DNA from: Apostichopus japonicus
Taxonomy: Eukaryota > Echinodermata > Holothuroidea > Aspidochirotida > Stichopodidae
DNA length: 60,000 bases
Direction of reading: 5' to 3'
NCBI RefSeq assembly: GCF_037975245.1
Contig: NC_092575.1
Coordinates: 7,663,001-7,723,000 of the forward strand
Part shown: in pieces, positions 34,866-48,300 of the stretch
Numbering within the stretch: the stretch's first letter is position 1
Layout: each line of letters starts with the position of its first letter
Made by a program: the position numbers and the translations under genes
Notes under the pieces: model-generated
The model's input: only the letters and a program-made list of their open reading frames with translations
What the model was told of the DNA's origin: nothing
Database searches by the model: none

Positions 34866-35235
34866 CAAGGGCGTAGGAACCGGGGGGCTGGGGGCGCCAG
34901 CCCCCCAGTGCAAAATATGGAGGGGCGGAAGTATCATTCCGCCCCCCCCCCCCCGCTTCGCAAGTCAGAAAATCTCTTTTTCATTTCCAAATGAGAAAAA
35001 AATCTCATTTGGAGCACCAAATTGCATCTAAGGCCAGGTGAAAATGCAAAATTATATACCAAAAAGAGTGGGTGGGTTGAAGTGTGCTATATTGCACCAA
35101 ATTGCATCTGAGGCCACCTAGAAATGTAAAAAAAAAATCCAAAAGAGAGGGGGCACCCCCTCCCCTTAAACCCCTCCCCCAGGCCGGCCATCAGACTTCA
35201 GCCCCCCCACTCAAAAGTACCTTCCTACGCCACTG
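34866..35235. mobile_element. 370-bp MITE nested in the composite element
   Basis: The left end CAAGGGCGTAGGAACCGGGG pairs with the right end CCTTCCTACGCCACTG. The flanks CCTCCATC (34858-34865) and CGTCCATC (35236-35243) match at 7 of 8 bases. Two internal ATTGCATCT-type blocks and poly-C runs are shared with the decayed element at 31249. Confidence 0.82.
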
Positions 35236-35626
35236 CGTCCATCCCTTCCCCTAACAATACTGGACTCACCATTTGTAACACCCTTGTGTTGAGTCTTTCA
35301 ACTGAAAAGGGGGTGTAGGCGGTTTTACACTATCTAACGCAACGTAGTCGCCAAGAACATGAAGTATTTTTAAGGGAGGGCGCGAGGAACATGAACTTAT
35401 AGCATTACTCCTCATGGTGAAACATAATTGCACCTATTAGGTGAATTGAGTGTACTGTTAATAGTAGGAGAGACTAGCGTAGGTTCTTATGATCAACTAG
35501 ACCGGTTTCTGCTCTCAAACTTTATAGGAGGAGCTTCATCAGTAGTAGCCTTTGAATATTTTATATTCGGCCTGGGCGTCTCGTTTTCAAAATGCATCTA
35601 TTTTCTGTGCACGAGTTTTTATGGAC

Positions 35627-36033
35627 TCATAGTGCAACTATAACAGCATCTAAAAGAGCTTCGTGTGAACCTTGAGAGTCAGCTGATTCTTCGTTAGTAC
35701 GATACCTTGAGTTAACAAGTGGATCTTTGAGATTTGGGGCCCTTTTGCAGGCTAGAATCGGTTCTTTTGGAAACAGTTTGGATAATTCCGCGTGTTGCGA
35801 GATTAAGTGCCAATGTTTCAAAAGTGCTTTTTCCAAATGCGTGGTTTTGATATGGGGTGTATAGGTGAGCTTGAACACAAGTGGTGGTTCCTTTTGTTTA
35901 GGTTTGGTAGTGAGGTATTGCCCACGGTTTTCAAATTTTATGCCTTTCGTGGCTGAGGCAATATCCTCTTTCTTATTGTTACGGAGTAACAGTTTCTCTG
36001 TGTAAGCCTTCGGGGGATTGTATATTCCAGGGT
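35627..36033 (-). pseudogene. Penelope-like reverse transcriptase C-terminal fragment
   Basis: The minus-strand frame is open from about 36033 and reads PPKAYTEKLLLRNN, then LTYTPHIKTTHLEKALLKHW and KRAPNLKDPLV, then stops at 35627. The KHW and RAPNLKD-LV blocks are typical of the region after the catalytic core in Penelope-like elements. The catalytic palm with its Asp residues is absent, and an in-frame TGA lies just upstream, so it is a non-functional fragment. Assignment rests on motif recognition only. Confidence 0.6.
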
Positions 36034-36255
36034 TGCCAACTCAGATTCGAATATTTAATGTCAAACTCTCAAGTGTTTCACCAACTCTCGTCACAAATTT
36101 TCAAGTATCGAATTCAATCAGGCATAATGGCCTATTCAATAAGTTTTCCTCCCATATTAAGACATGGGGTTACTACGATTGCGGGGCCCCTGACATCGCG
36201 GGGCCCTGGGCCAGGGCCCAGTGGGCCCATGCGTTAAGACGGCCCTGCATACTGG

Positions 36256-36760
36256 ACCTGCAATTAAACTCCTGTAGGCCAACACAACTGATCCCAATTA
36301 GGACTGTTAACAATGACATATGAACAATGAAATCAGTTTCTTCACTTCTAGACACCTCACGTTTTATACTAGAGAATATGGGAAGGTATTAATTACGAGA
36401 GCGTAAATGGATCATTCGTTGTTTTGTGTTGATTTATCGTATATGATATAACGTACGTATTTCAGTGCAAGATAACGGGCTAGTTACTCTGACAATCAAC
36501 AACGCGGCCAATACACGTATAGCTTGTATCTTTATTACAGCTTCCTTTGTTAATACCTTGCTGCTATACTATATGAATAGTTGCCATAGGTATACTACTT
36601 GGGAGCTATGTAATCTCCTATAGTGTAGTAACAGAATCTCTGAAAGTAACGTCAGTTTGCACGGGCCGTCTGGCTGTGGGTCATATCGTGGGTAGCCTAC
36701 AAGAGGACGAACCATCACCACTATGTATGAGATCATAAATATTTGGCAATTGCTTATTGT
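36256..36760. other. Non-coding stretch before the satellite
   Basis: No gene or transposon ends recognised. The first diverged satellite words appear at about 36761. Confidence 0.4.
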
Positions 36761-36966
36761 TTATTTATCTTTACATTTAAACTATAAGACAAGGCTTTGT
36801 CTATCCAACTAAAACTGACATGCCTTAACCAGAGTATCTATGCGCTTTTGTAAAACGCTTTTATGCACGGATGTATGTATACACTGTGTACCGTGTATTT
36901 TTATCTATCCATTTAAACTATAACAAACAGCGTTGTCTTTCCAACGAAAACTAAGCGCGACAACCC
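36761..36966 (+). repeat. Left edge of the 155-bp satellite (diverged monomers)
   Basis: Contains TACATTTAAACTATAA, GCTTTGTCTATCCAAC, TATGCGCTTTTGTAAAACGC and GTATACACTGTGTACCGTG, the same words in the same order as the main array. It is cut by the palindromic element at 36967; the split word ...ACAACCC / CCTAGCTATGACTC shows that both sides were once continuous. Confidence 0.9.
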
Positions 36967-38866
36967 CCCAGGAAAAAATTTACCTCAAATTTACCGCGGT
37001 AACATACCACACTTTTACCCCGGTAAAACCGGGGTAAAAATGCGGTAAACTTGTTGTACATTACCGCGGTGTTTTGGCCCTATGGACGCGGTAAACCGCG
37101 GTTTACCGCAGTAAATTACCATAAATTTACCATGGTTTTACCTCACTTTTACCCCAATTTTACCGCAATTTACCACGTTGTTACCATACTTTTACCGCGC
37201 TTTTACTACACTTTTACCGCAAATTTACCACAGTTTTACCGTTCTTTTACCCCAATTTTACCGTATATTTACCACGCTTGTTCCTTAGTTTTACCTCAAT
37301 TTACCATATTTTACCACGCTTTTACCACAGTTTACCGTTCTTTTACCCAAATTTTACCCTAAATTTACCACAGTTTTACCCCAATTTTACCATAGATTTA
37401 CCACGCTTTTACCTTAGTTTTACCTCAATTTACCATGATTTTACACTAATTGTAGGACAGTTTTACCTAACATTGAGCATGATCTTGTCCTAACTTCAAT
37501 CAGCATGTATACCATATATTTCTTTGAATTTCACCCATCAGTGTACTGTATCATAATTTGGCTATATGCCTTTACCCTTATTGTAATGGTTGTATGCCTG
37601 ACATGTAAGTCCTCAGTTGTAGAATGCAACAGTTTTTAATTCATCAATCCATGGAGGTTTCACACATGAGAAAGCTTTGTTGAATTTCAGTTACCCTAGA
37701 TGGTATGATTCCTGACTCTCTTCTTTTGACTTAATGGGTAGTCCAGATTGGACTTCTGATCTTTTGTCGTCCTCAAAGACTTGTTTTAAATGGAAAGTAT
37801 ACTCTGATCATTGATATATAGACTTGTCAAGTCATTTAATGGACCTGACAGAGAATACCAAAATCTGAGGACACTGATTGTCAATTTTTGTGTGCCACTG
37901 TGTTGAGGCACAGAAGCTATGCCTTATGTGTGCTAGTTTATATAGTTCTTTTTTCATTTTAAAGGCTTTTAGGTTCTCCCTAATAATGAAAAAAGAATTA
38001 ATTGTTGTCTCGTCTCAAATATATCAGGGATTCCATGAAGGAATTCTCTATGTATCTATCCTCTGCTTTTTTTTTTTTAGGAAAAGAGATGCATACTATA
38101 ACATATAAGAATAGCAGTTTGTCTCTCTTCTTTATTCAACTCATATCCACAGGTAATTTATATTGCCAACATTAAGATATGAATAGAACAAAAGGTTTGT
38201 CATATCAGTATTGCAAAAATATGGGACAAAATCATGGAAAAGTGCTGTAAATGTACCATCATGTTTCATAGTGTGACCCATATATGTTCTACTGTGGTAA
38301 AATCATGGTACAATTATGGTAAATTTACCATAGTATAATTGCACCGTATAGTTTTACCCTATTTTTACTGTGGTTAATCATGGCACAATTGTAGGAATTT
38401 CACATATGTAGTTTATGTACCACATAAACTTACCCTACTTTTACTACAGTAATATCATGGTAAAACTATGGTAAATTTACCGTAGTAAATGTACCAAGCT
38501 TTTACCCTACTTTTACCGCGGTAATACCATGGTAAAACTGTGGTTAATTTACCGTAGTAAATGTACCGCACTTTACCCTACTTATACCGCGGTAATATCA
38601 TGGTAAAACTGCGGTAAATTTACCGCGGTAAATGTACCACACTTTTACCTTACTTATACCGCGGTAACATCATGGTAAAACCGCGGTAAGTTTACCGCAG
38701 TAAATGTACCGCACTTTTACCCTACTTTTACCGCGGTAATATCATGGTAAAACTGCGGTAAATGTACCGCGGTTGATTTTACCACAATTTTACCACACAT
38801 TTACCCTATTTACCACACATTTACCATAGTTTACCGCGGTAAAATTAGGGTACATTTTTTGCTGGG
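36967..38866. mobile_element. 1.9-kb element built of TTTACCGCGGTAAA palindromes, inserted in the satellite
   Basis: The ends CCCAGGAAAAAATTTACC and GGTACATTTTTTGCTGGG are inverted repeats. The left arm (36975-37480) consists of TTTTACC-rich words in many variants. The right arm (about 38270-38860) has units of about 72 bp carrying ACCGCGGTAAT, CATGGTAAAAC and TTTACCGCGGTAAATG. The 790-bp centre is ordinary AT-rich sequence without a recognisable gene. Flanking satellite sequence is interrupted at ACAACC/CTAGC with at most 2 bp (CC) duplicated. The YRSFTPILP-type frames are repeat artefacts. Confidence 0.8.
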
Positions 38867-41800
38867 CCTAGCTATGACTCAACCAAAATTATCCATGCGC
38901 TTTGGGATAACGCTTTAATGCACGGTTGTGTGCATCTATAGGTGTATGGTGTTTATATATCTACATATTTAAACTATCAGACACAGCTTTGTCTATCCAA
39001 AGAAAAATCAGCGCAACTAGCCTATCTATGACGCAACCAAAGTATCTAAGCGCTTTGGTATAACACATATGCACGGATGTATGTATACACTGTGTATTTA
39101 TATCTATGAAGCATGAAAAGTGTATATCCGCTTTGGGGTAACGCATTTCTGCACGGATGCGTGTATGTATATCACTCCATGTGTATGATGTTTATCATAG
39201 AAATTCCTAATCAATTTCTATGGGGTTTATTTATCTATACATTTAAACTATATCATACAGCTTTGTCGATCCAACCAAAAGTACGCGCAACTAGCTTATC
39301 TATGACCTAACTTAAGTATCTATGCGCTTTGGTATAACGCTTTTACCCACGGATTATATGTATACATGCACTGTTTACCGTGTATTGATATCTACACATT
39401 CAAACTATAACATACAGCGTTTTCTGTCCAACGAAAAGTAAGCGCAACAACCCTAGCTATGACTCAACTAAATTATCTATACGCTTTAATGGAGCGGTAT
39501 CGTTGTCTGTCCAACGGAAAGTAAGCGCAACTAGCCCATCTATGACGCAACCAAAGTATCTATGCACTTTGGTGTAACGTATTTATGCACGGATGTATGA
39601 ATATACTACAGTGTACCATGTATTTATATCTAAATATTCAAACTATATATAACATACAGTGTTGTTTGTTCAACGCAAAGTAAGCGCGACAACCGTAGCT
39701 ATCACTCAACCAAAGTAACTATGCGCTTTGTGTTAACGCTTTAATGCATGGATCGGTATGTATACACTGTGTACCGTGCGTTTATATCTATACATTTAAA
39801 CTATACCACACAGCTTTGTCTCTCAACGGTAAGTAAGCGCAACTAGCCTATCTATGACGCAACCAAAGTATCTATGCGCTTTGGTATAACGCTTTAATGC
39901 ACGGATCGGTATGTATAAACTGTGTACCGTGTATTCATATCTATACATTTAAACTATAACAAACAGCGTTGTCTGTGCAACGAAAAGTAAGCGCGACGAC
40001 CTTAGCTAATACGCAATCAAATTATCTATGCGCTTTGCACGGATGTTTGTATACACTGTGTACCGTGTATTTGTATCTATACATTTAAACTATACCACAC
40101 AGCTTTGTCTGTCCAACGGTAAGCAAGAGCAACTAGCCTATCTATGACGCAACCAAAGTATCCATGCGCTTTGGTATAACGCTTTAATGCACGAATGTAT
40201 GTATACACACATGTGTACCGTGCGTTTATATCTAAACATTTAAACTATAACTTACAGCTTTGTCTGTCCAACGGTAAGTAAGCGCAACTAGCCTATCTAT
40301 GACGCAAGCAAAGTATCAATGCGCTTTGGTATAACGCTTTCATGCACGAATGTCCTATGTATACACACATGTGTACCGTGCGTTTATATCAATACATTTA
40401 AACTATACCACACAGCTTTGTCTGTCCAGCGGTAAGCAAGAGCAACTAGCCTATCTATGACGCAACCAAAGTATCCATGCGCTTTGGTATAACGCTTTAA
40501 TGCACGAATGTATGTATACACACATGTGTACCGTGCGTTTATATCTATACATTTAAACTATACCACACTGCTTTGTCTGTCCAACGGTAAGTAAGCGCAA
40601 CTAGCCTATCGATGACTCAACCAAAGTATGTATGCGCTTTGGTATAACGCTTTCATGCACGAATGTATGTATACACACATGTGTACCGTGCGTTTATATC
40701 TATACATTTAAACTATAACTTACTGCTTTGTCTGTTCAACAGTAAGTAAGCGGAAACAAGCCTATCTATGACTCAACCAAAGTATGTATGCGCTTTCGTA
40801 TAACGCTTTCATGCACGAATGTCCTATGTATACACACTGTGTACCGTGCGTTTATATCTATACATTTAAACTATAACTTACAGCGTTGTCTGTTCAACAA
40901 AAAGTAAGCGCAACTAGCCTATCTATGACGCAACCAAAGTATCCATGCGCTTTGGTATAACGCTTTAATGCACGGATGTATGTATACACTGTGTACCGTG
41001 TATTTGTATTTATACATTTAAACTATACCACACAGCATTGTCTCTCCAACGGTAAGTAAGCGCAACTAGCCTATCTATGACGCAACCAAAGTATCTATGC
41101 GCTTTGGTATATAACGCTTTATGCATGGATGTATGTATACACTGTGTACCGTGTCATTATATCTATACATTAAAACTATAAAATACAGCGTTGTCTGTTC
41201 AACGAAAGTAAGCGCGACGACCTAAGCTAATACGCAATCAAATTATCTATGCGCTTTGCACGGATGTATGTTTACACTGTGTATCGTAAATTTTTATCTA
41301 TACATTTAAATTATACCACACAGCTTTGTCTGTCCAGCAGTAAATAAGAGCAACAAGCCTATCTATGACGCAACCAAAGTATCCATGCGCTTTCGCTTTG
41401 GTATAACTCTGTTAACGCTTTAATGCACGGATCGGTATGTATACACTGTGTACCGTGAGTTGATATCTATACATTTAAACTATACCACACTGCTTTGTCT
41501 GTCCAACGGTAAGTAAGCGCAACTAGCCTATCTATGACGCAAGCAAAGTATCAATGCGCTTTGGTATAACGCTTTCATGCACGAATGTCCTATGTAAACA
41601 CACATGTGTACCGTGCGTTTATATCTATACATTTAAACTATACCACACAGCTTTGTCTGTCCAACGGTAAGTAAGCGCAACTAGCCTATCTATGACGCAA
41701 GCAAAGTATCAATGCGCTTTGGTATAACGCTTTCATGCACGAATGTCCTATGTAAACACACATGTGTACCGTGCGTTTATATCTATACATTTAAACTATA

Positions 41801-41899
41801 CCACACAGCTTTGTCTGTCCAACTTTAAGTAAGCGAAACTAGCCTATCTATGACGCAAGCAAAGTATCAATGCGCTTTGGTATAACGCTTTCATGCACG

Positions 41900-44800
41900 A
41901 ATGTATGTATACACACGTGTATACCGTGCGTTTATATGTATACATTTAAACTATACCACACAGCTTTGTCTGTCCAACGGTAAGTAAGCGCAACTAGCCT
42001 ATCAATGACGCAAGCAAAGTATCAATGCGCTTTGGTATAACGCTTTCATGCACGAATGTCCTATGTAAACACACATGTGTACCGTGCGTTTATATCAATA
42101 CATTTAAACTATACCACACAGCTTTGTCTGTCCAACGGTAAGTAAGCGCAACTAGCCTATCTATGACGCAAGCAAAGTATCAATGCGCTTTGGTATAACG
42201 CTTTCATGCACGAATGTCCTATGTAAACACACATGTGTACCGTGCGTTTATATCTATACATTTAAACTATACCACACAGCTTTGTCTGTCCAACTTTAAG
42301 TAAGCGAAACTAGCCTATCTATGACGCAAGCAAAGTATCAATGCGCTTTGGTATAACGCTTTCATGCACGAATGTATGTATACACACGTGTATACCGTGC
42401 GTTTATATGTATACATTTAAACTATACCACACAGCTTTGTCTGTCCAACGGTAAGTAAGCGCAACTAGCCTATCAATGACGCAAGCAAAGTATCAATGCG
42501 CTTTGGTATAACGCTTTCATGCACGAATTATACACACATGTTACTGTGCATTTTTTTCCTTTCAACTATAACTTACAGCTTTGTCTGTCCAACGGTATGT
42601 AAGCGCAACTAGCCTATCTATGACGCAAGCAAAGTATCAATGCGCTTTGGTATAACGCTTTCAAGCACGAATGTCCTATTTATACACTGTGTACCGTGCG
42701 TTTTTATCTATGCATTTAAACTATACCACACAGCTTTAACTGTCCAACGGTAAGCGCAACTAGCCTATCTATGACGCAAGCAAAGTATCAATGCGCTTTG
42801 GTATAACGCTTTCATGCACGAATGTCCTATGTATACACACATGTGTACCGTGCGTTTATATCTATACAATTAAACTATACCACACAGCTTTGTCTGTCCA
42901 ACGTTAAGTAAGCGCAACTAGCCTATCTATGATGCAAGCAAAGTATCAATGCTCTTTGGTATAACGCTTTCATGCACGAATGTCCTATGTATACACACAT
43001 GTGTACCGTGCGTTTATATCTATACATTTAAACTATACCACACTGCTTTGTCTGTCCAACGGTAAGTAAGCGCAACTAGCCTATCGATGACTCAACCAGA
43101 GTATGTATGCGCTTTGGTATAACGCTTTCATGCACGAATGTATGTATACACTGTGTACCGTGCGTTTATATCTATACATTTAAACTATAACTTACAGCTT
43201 TGTCTGTCCAACGGTAAGTAAGCGCAACTAGCCTATCTATGACGCAAGCAAAGTATCTATGCGCTTTGGTATAACGCTTTCATGCACGAATGTATGTAGA
43301 CACACATGTGTACCGTGCGTTTATATCTACACATTTAAACTATAACTTACAGCTTTGTCTGTCCAACGGTAAGTAAGCGAAACTAGCCTATCTATGACGC
43401 AAGCAAAGTATCAATGCGCTTTGGTATAACGCTTTCATGCACGAATGTATGTATACACACGTGTATACCGTGCGTTTATATGTATACATTTAAACTATAC
43501 CACACAGCTTTGTCTGTCCAACGTTAAGTAAGCGCAACTAGCCTATCTATGATGCAAGCAAAGTATCAATGCTCTTTGGTATAACGCTTTCATGCACGAA
43601 TGTCCTATGTATACACACATGTGTACCGTGCGTTTATATGTATACATTTAAACTATACCACACAGCTTTGTCTGTCCAACGGTAAGTAAGCGCAACTAGC
43701 CTATCAATGACGCAAGCAAAGTATCAATGCGCTTTGGTATAACGCTTTCATGCACGAATGTCCTATGTAAACACACATGTGTACCGTGCGTTTATATCTA
43801 TACATTTAAACTATACCACACAGCTTTGTCTGTCCAACGGTAAGTAAGCGCAACTAGCCTATCTATGACGCAAGCAAAGTATCAATGCGCTTTGGTATAA
43901 CGCTTTCATGCACGAATGTCCTATGTAAACACACATGTGTACCGTGCGTTTATATCTATACATTTAAACTATACCACACAGCTTTGTCTGTCCAACTTTA
44001 AGTAAGCGAAACTAGCCTATCTATGACGCAAGAAAAGTATCAATGCGCTTTGGTATAACGCTTTCATGCACGAATGTATGTATACACACGTGTATACCGT
44101 GCGTTTATATGTATACATTTAAACTATACCACACAGCTTTGTCTGTCCAACGGTAAGTAAGCGCAACTAGCCTATCAATGACGCAAGCAAAGTATCAATG
44201 CGCTTTGGTATAACGCTTTCATGCACGAATTATACACACATGTTACTGTGCATTTTTTTCCTTTCAACTATAACTTACAGCTTTGTCTGTCCAACGGTAT
44301 GTAAGCGCAACTAGCCTATCTATGACGCAAGCAAAGTATCAATGCGCTTTGGTATAACGCTTTCAAGCACGAATGTCCTATTTATACACTGTGTACCGTG
44401 CGTTTTTATCTATGCATTTAAACTATACCACACAGCTTTAACTGTCCAACGGTAAGCGCAACTAGCCTATCTATGACGCAAGCAAAGTATCAATGCGCTT
44501 TGGTATAACGCTTTCATGCACGAATGTCCTATGTATACACACATGTGTACCGTGCGTTTATATCTATACAATTAAACTATACCACACAGCTTTGTCTGTC
44601 CAACGTTAAGTAAGCGCAACTAGCCTATCTATGATGCAAGCAAAGTATCAATGCTCTTTGGTATAACGCTTTCATGCACGAATGTCCTATGTATACACAC
44701 ATGTGTACCGTGCGTTTATATCTATACATTTAAACTATACCACACTGCTTTGTCTGTCCAACGGTAAGTAAGCGCAACTAGCCTATCGATGACTCAACCA

Positions 44801-45300
44801 GAGTATGTATGCGCTTTGGTATAACGCTTTCATGCACGAATGTATGTATACACTGTGTACCGTGCGTTTATATCTATACATTTAAACTATAACTTACAGC
44901 TTTGTCTGTCCAACGGTAAGTAAGCGCAACTAGCCTATCTATGACGCAAGCAAAGTATCTATGCGCTTTGGTATAACGCTTTCATGCACGAATGTATGTA
45001 GACACACATGTGTACCGTGCGTTTATATCTACACATTTAAACTATAACTTACAGCTTTGTCTGTCCAACGGTAAGTAAGCGAAACTAGCCTATCTATGAC
45101 GCAAGCAAAGTATCAATGCGTTTTGTATAACGCTTTCATGCACGAATGTATGTATACACACCTGTGTACCGTGCGTTTATATCTATACATTTAAACTATA
45201 ACTTACAGCTTTGTCTGTCCAACGGTAAGTAAGCGCAACTAGCCTATCTATGACGCAAGCAAAGTATCTATGCGCTTTGGTATAACGCTTTCATGCACGA
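41900..45300 (+). repeat. Duplicated 1.70-kb higher-order block in the satellite
   Basis: The rare monomer variant TTACTGTGCATTTTTTTCC occurs at 42541 and 44243, 1,702 bp apart (about 11 monomers). Neighbouring variants such as CACACGTGTATACCGTGCG at about 42387 and 44089 keep the same offset. A third, slightly different copy of the variant is at about 46088. Confidence 0.8.
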
Positions 45301-48300
45301 ATGTATGTAGACACACATGTGTACCGTGCGTTTATATCTACACATTTAAACTATAACTTACAGCTTTGTCTGTCCAACGGTAAGTAAGCGCAACTAGCCT
45401 ATCTATGACGCAAGCAAAGTATCAATGCGTTTTGTATAACGCTTTCATGCACGAATGTATGTATACACACCTGTGTACCGTGCGTTTATATCTATACATT
45501 TAAACTATAACTTACAGCTTTGTCTGTCCAACGGTAAGTAAGCGCAACTAGCCTATCTATGACGCAAGCAAAGTATCAATGCGCTTTGGTATAACGCTTT
45601 CATGCACGAATGTCCTATGTATACACACATGTGTACCGTGCGTTTATATCTATACATTTAAACTATACTACACAGCTTTGTCTGTCCAACTTTAAGTAAG
45701 CGCAACTAGCCTATATATGACGCAAGCAAAGGATCAATGCGCTTTGGTTAACGCTTTCATGCACGGATGTATGTATACACTGTGTATCGTAAATTTTTTT
45801 CTATACATTTAAACTATACCACACAGCTTTGTCTTTCCAGCGGTAAGTAAGAGCAACTAGCCTATCTATGACGCAAGAAAAGTATCAATGCGCTTTGGTA
45901 TAACGCTTTCATTCACGAATGTATGTATACACACATGTGTACCGTGCGTTTATATCTATACATTTAAACTATAACTTACAGCTTTGTCTGTCCAACGGTA
46001 AGTAAGCGCAACTAGCCTATCAATGACGCAAGCAAAGTATCAATGCGCTTTGGTATAACCCTTTCATGCACGAATTATACACACATGTTACTGTGCATTT
46101 TTTTCCTTTAAACTATAACTTACAGCTTTGTCTGTCCAACGGTATGTAAGCGCAACTAGCCTATCTATGACGCAAGCAAAGTATCAATGCGCTTTGGTAT
46201 AACGCTTTCAAGCACGAATGTCTTATTTATACACTGTGTACCGTGCGTTTTTATCTATACATTTAAACTATACCACACAGCTTTAACTGTCCAACGGTAA
46301 GTAAGCGCAACTAGCCTATCTATGACGCAAGCAAAGTATCAATGCGCTTTGGTATAACGCTTTCATGCACGAATGTCCTATGTATACACACATGTGTACC
46401 GTGCGTTTATATCTATACATTTAAACTATAACTTACAGCTTTGTCTGTCCAACGTTAAGTAAGCGCAACTAGCCTATCTATGACGCAAGCAAAGTATCAA
46501 TGCGCTTTGGTATAACGCTTTCAAGCACGAATGTCCTATTTATACACTGTGTACCGTGCGTTTATATCTATACATTTAAACTATACCACACAGCTTTAAC
46601 TGTCCAACGGTAAGTAAGCGCAACTAGCCTATCTATGACGCAAGCAAAGTATCAATGCGCTTTGGTATAACGCTTTAATGCACGAATGTCCTATGTATAC
46701 ACACATGTGTACCGTGCGTTCATATCGATACATTTAAACTATACCACACAGCTTTGTCTGTCCAACGTTAAGTAAGCGCAACTAGCCTATCTATGATGCA
46801 AGCAAAGTATCAATGCGCTTTGGTATAACGCTTTCATGCACGAATGTATGTATACACACATGTGTACCGTGCGTTTATATCTATACATTTAAACTATAAC
46901 TTACAGCTTTGTCTGTCCAACGGTAAGTAAGCGCAACTAGCCTATCTATGACGCAAGCAAACTATCAATGCCCTTTGGTATAACGCTTTCATGCACGAAT
47001 GTCCTATGTATACACACATGTGTACCGTTCGTTTATATCTATACAATTAAACTATACCACACTGCTTTGTCTGTCCAACGGTAAGTAAGCGCAACTAGCA
47101 TATCTATGACGCAAGAAAAGTATCAATGCGCTTTGGTATAACACTTTCATGCACGAATGTATGTAGACACACATGTGTACCGTGCGTTTATATCTATACA
47201 TTTAAACTATAACTTACAGCTTTGTCTGTCCAACGGTGAGTAAGCGCAACTAGCCTATCTATGACGCAAGCAAAGTATCAATGCGCTTTGGTATAACGCT
47301 TTCAAGCACGAATGTCCTATTTATACACTGTGTACCGTGCGTTTATATCTATACATTTAAACTATACCACACAGCTTTAACTGTCCAACGGTAAGTAAGC
47401 GCAACTAGCCTATCTATGACGCAAGCAAAGTATCAATGCGCTTTGGTATAACGCATTACTGCACGAATGTCCTATGTATACACACATGTGTACCGTGCGT
47501 TCATATCTATACATTTAAACTATAACTTACAGCTTTGTCTGTCCAACGGTAAGTAAGCGCAACTAGCCTATCGATGACTCAACCAGAGTATGTATGCGCT
47601 TTGGTATAACGCTTTCATGCACGAATGTATGTATACACTGTGTACCGTGCGTTTATATCTATACATTTAAACTATAACTTACAGCTTTGTCTGTCCAACG
47701 GTAAGTAAGCGCAACTAGCCTATCTATGACGCAAGAAAAGTATCAATGCGTTTTGGTATAACACTTTCATGCACGAATGTATGTAGACACACATGTGTAC
47801 CGTGCGTTTATATCTATACATTTAAACTATAACTTACAGCTTTGTCTGTCCAACGGTAAGTAAGCGCAACTAGCCTATCTATGACGCAAGCAAAGTATCA
47901 ATGCGCTTTGGTATAACGCTTTCAAGCACGAATGTCCTATTTATACACTGTGTACCGTGCGTTTATATCTATACATTTAAACTATACCACACAGCTTTAA
48001 CTGTCCAACGGTAAGTAAGCGCAACTAGCCTATCTATGACGCAAGCAAAGTATCAATGCGCTTTGGTATAACGCTTTCATGCACGAATGTATGTATACAC
48101 ACATGTGTACCGTGCGTTTATATCTATACATTTAAACTATAACTTACAGCTTTGTCTGTCCAACGGTAAGTAAGCGCAACTAGCCTATCTATGACGCAAG
48201 CAAAGTATCAATGCCCTTTGGTATAGCGCTTTCATGCACGAATGTCCTATGTATACTCTGTGTACCGTGCCTTTCTATCTATACATTTAAACTATACCAC

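Larger units (their letters stand above)
34617..36247. mobile_element. 1.6-kb hAT-type composite element with perfect 8-bp target duplication
   Basis: The left end CAGGGCCGTCTGAAG and the right end TTAAGACGGCCCTG are inverted repeats with GGGCCC-rich subterminal parts. CATACTGG flanks both sides (34609-34616 and 36248-36255). Inside are a nested MITE (34866-35235) and a reverse transcriptase fragment (35627-36033). No hAT transposase is recognised, so it would depend on an enzyme supplied elsewhere. Confidence 0.88.

Noticed and set aside
37051-37493. Frames rich in LPQFY/FYRSFTPIL
   Set aside because: They are translations of TTTTACC repeats and have no protein signature.
36967-38866. Telomeric or subtelomeric TTTACC repeat
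   Set aside because: Units are irregular, occur in both orientations as palindromes, and are bounded by inverted ends inside the satellite.
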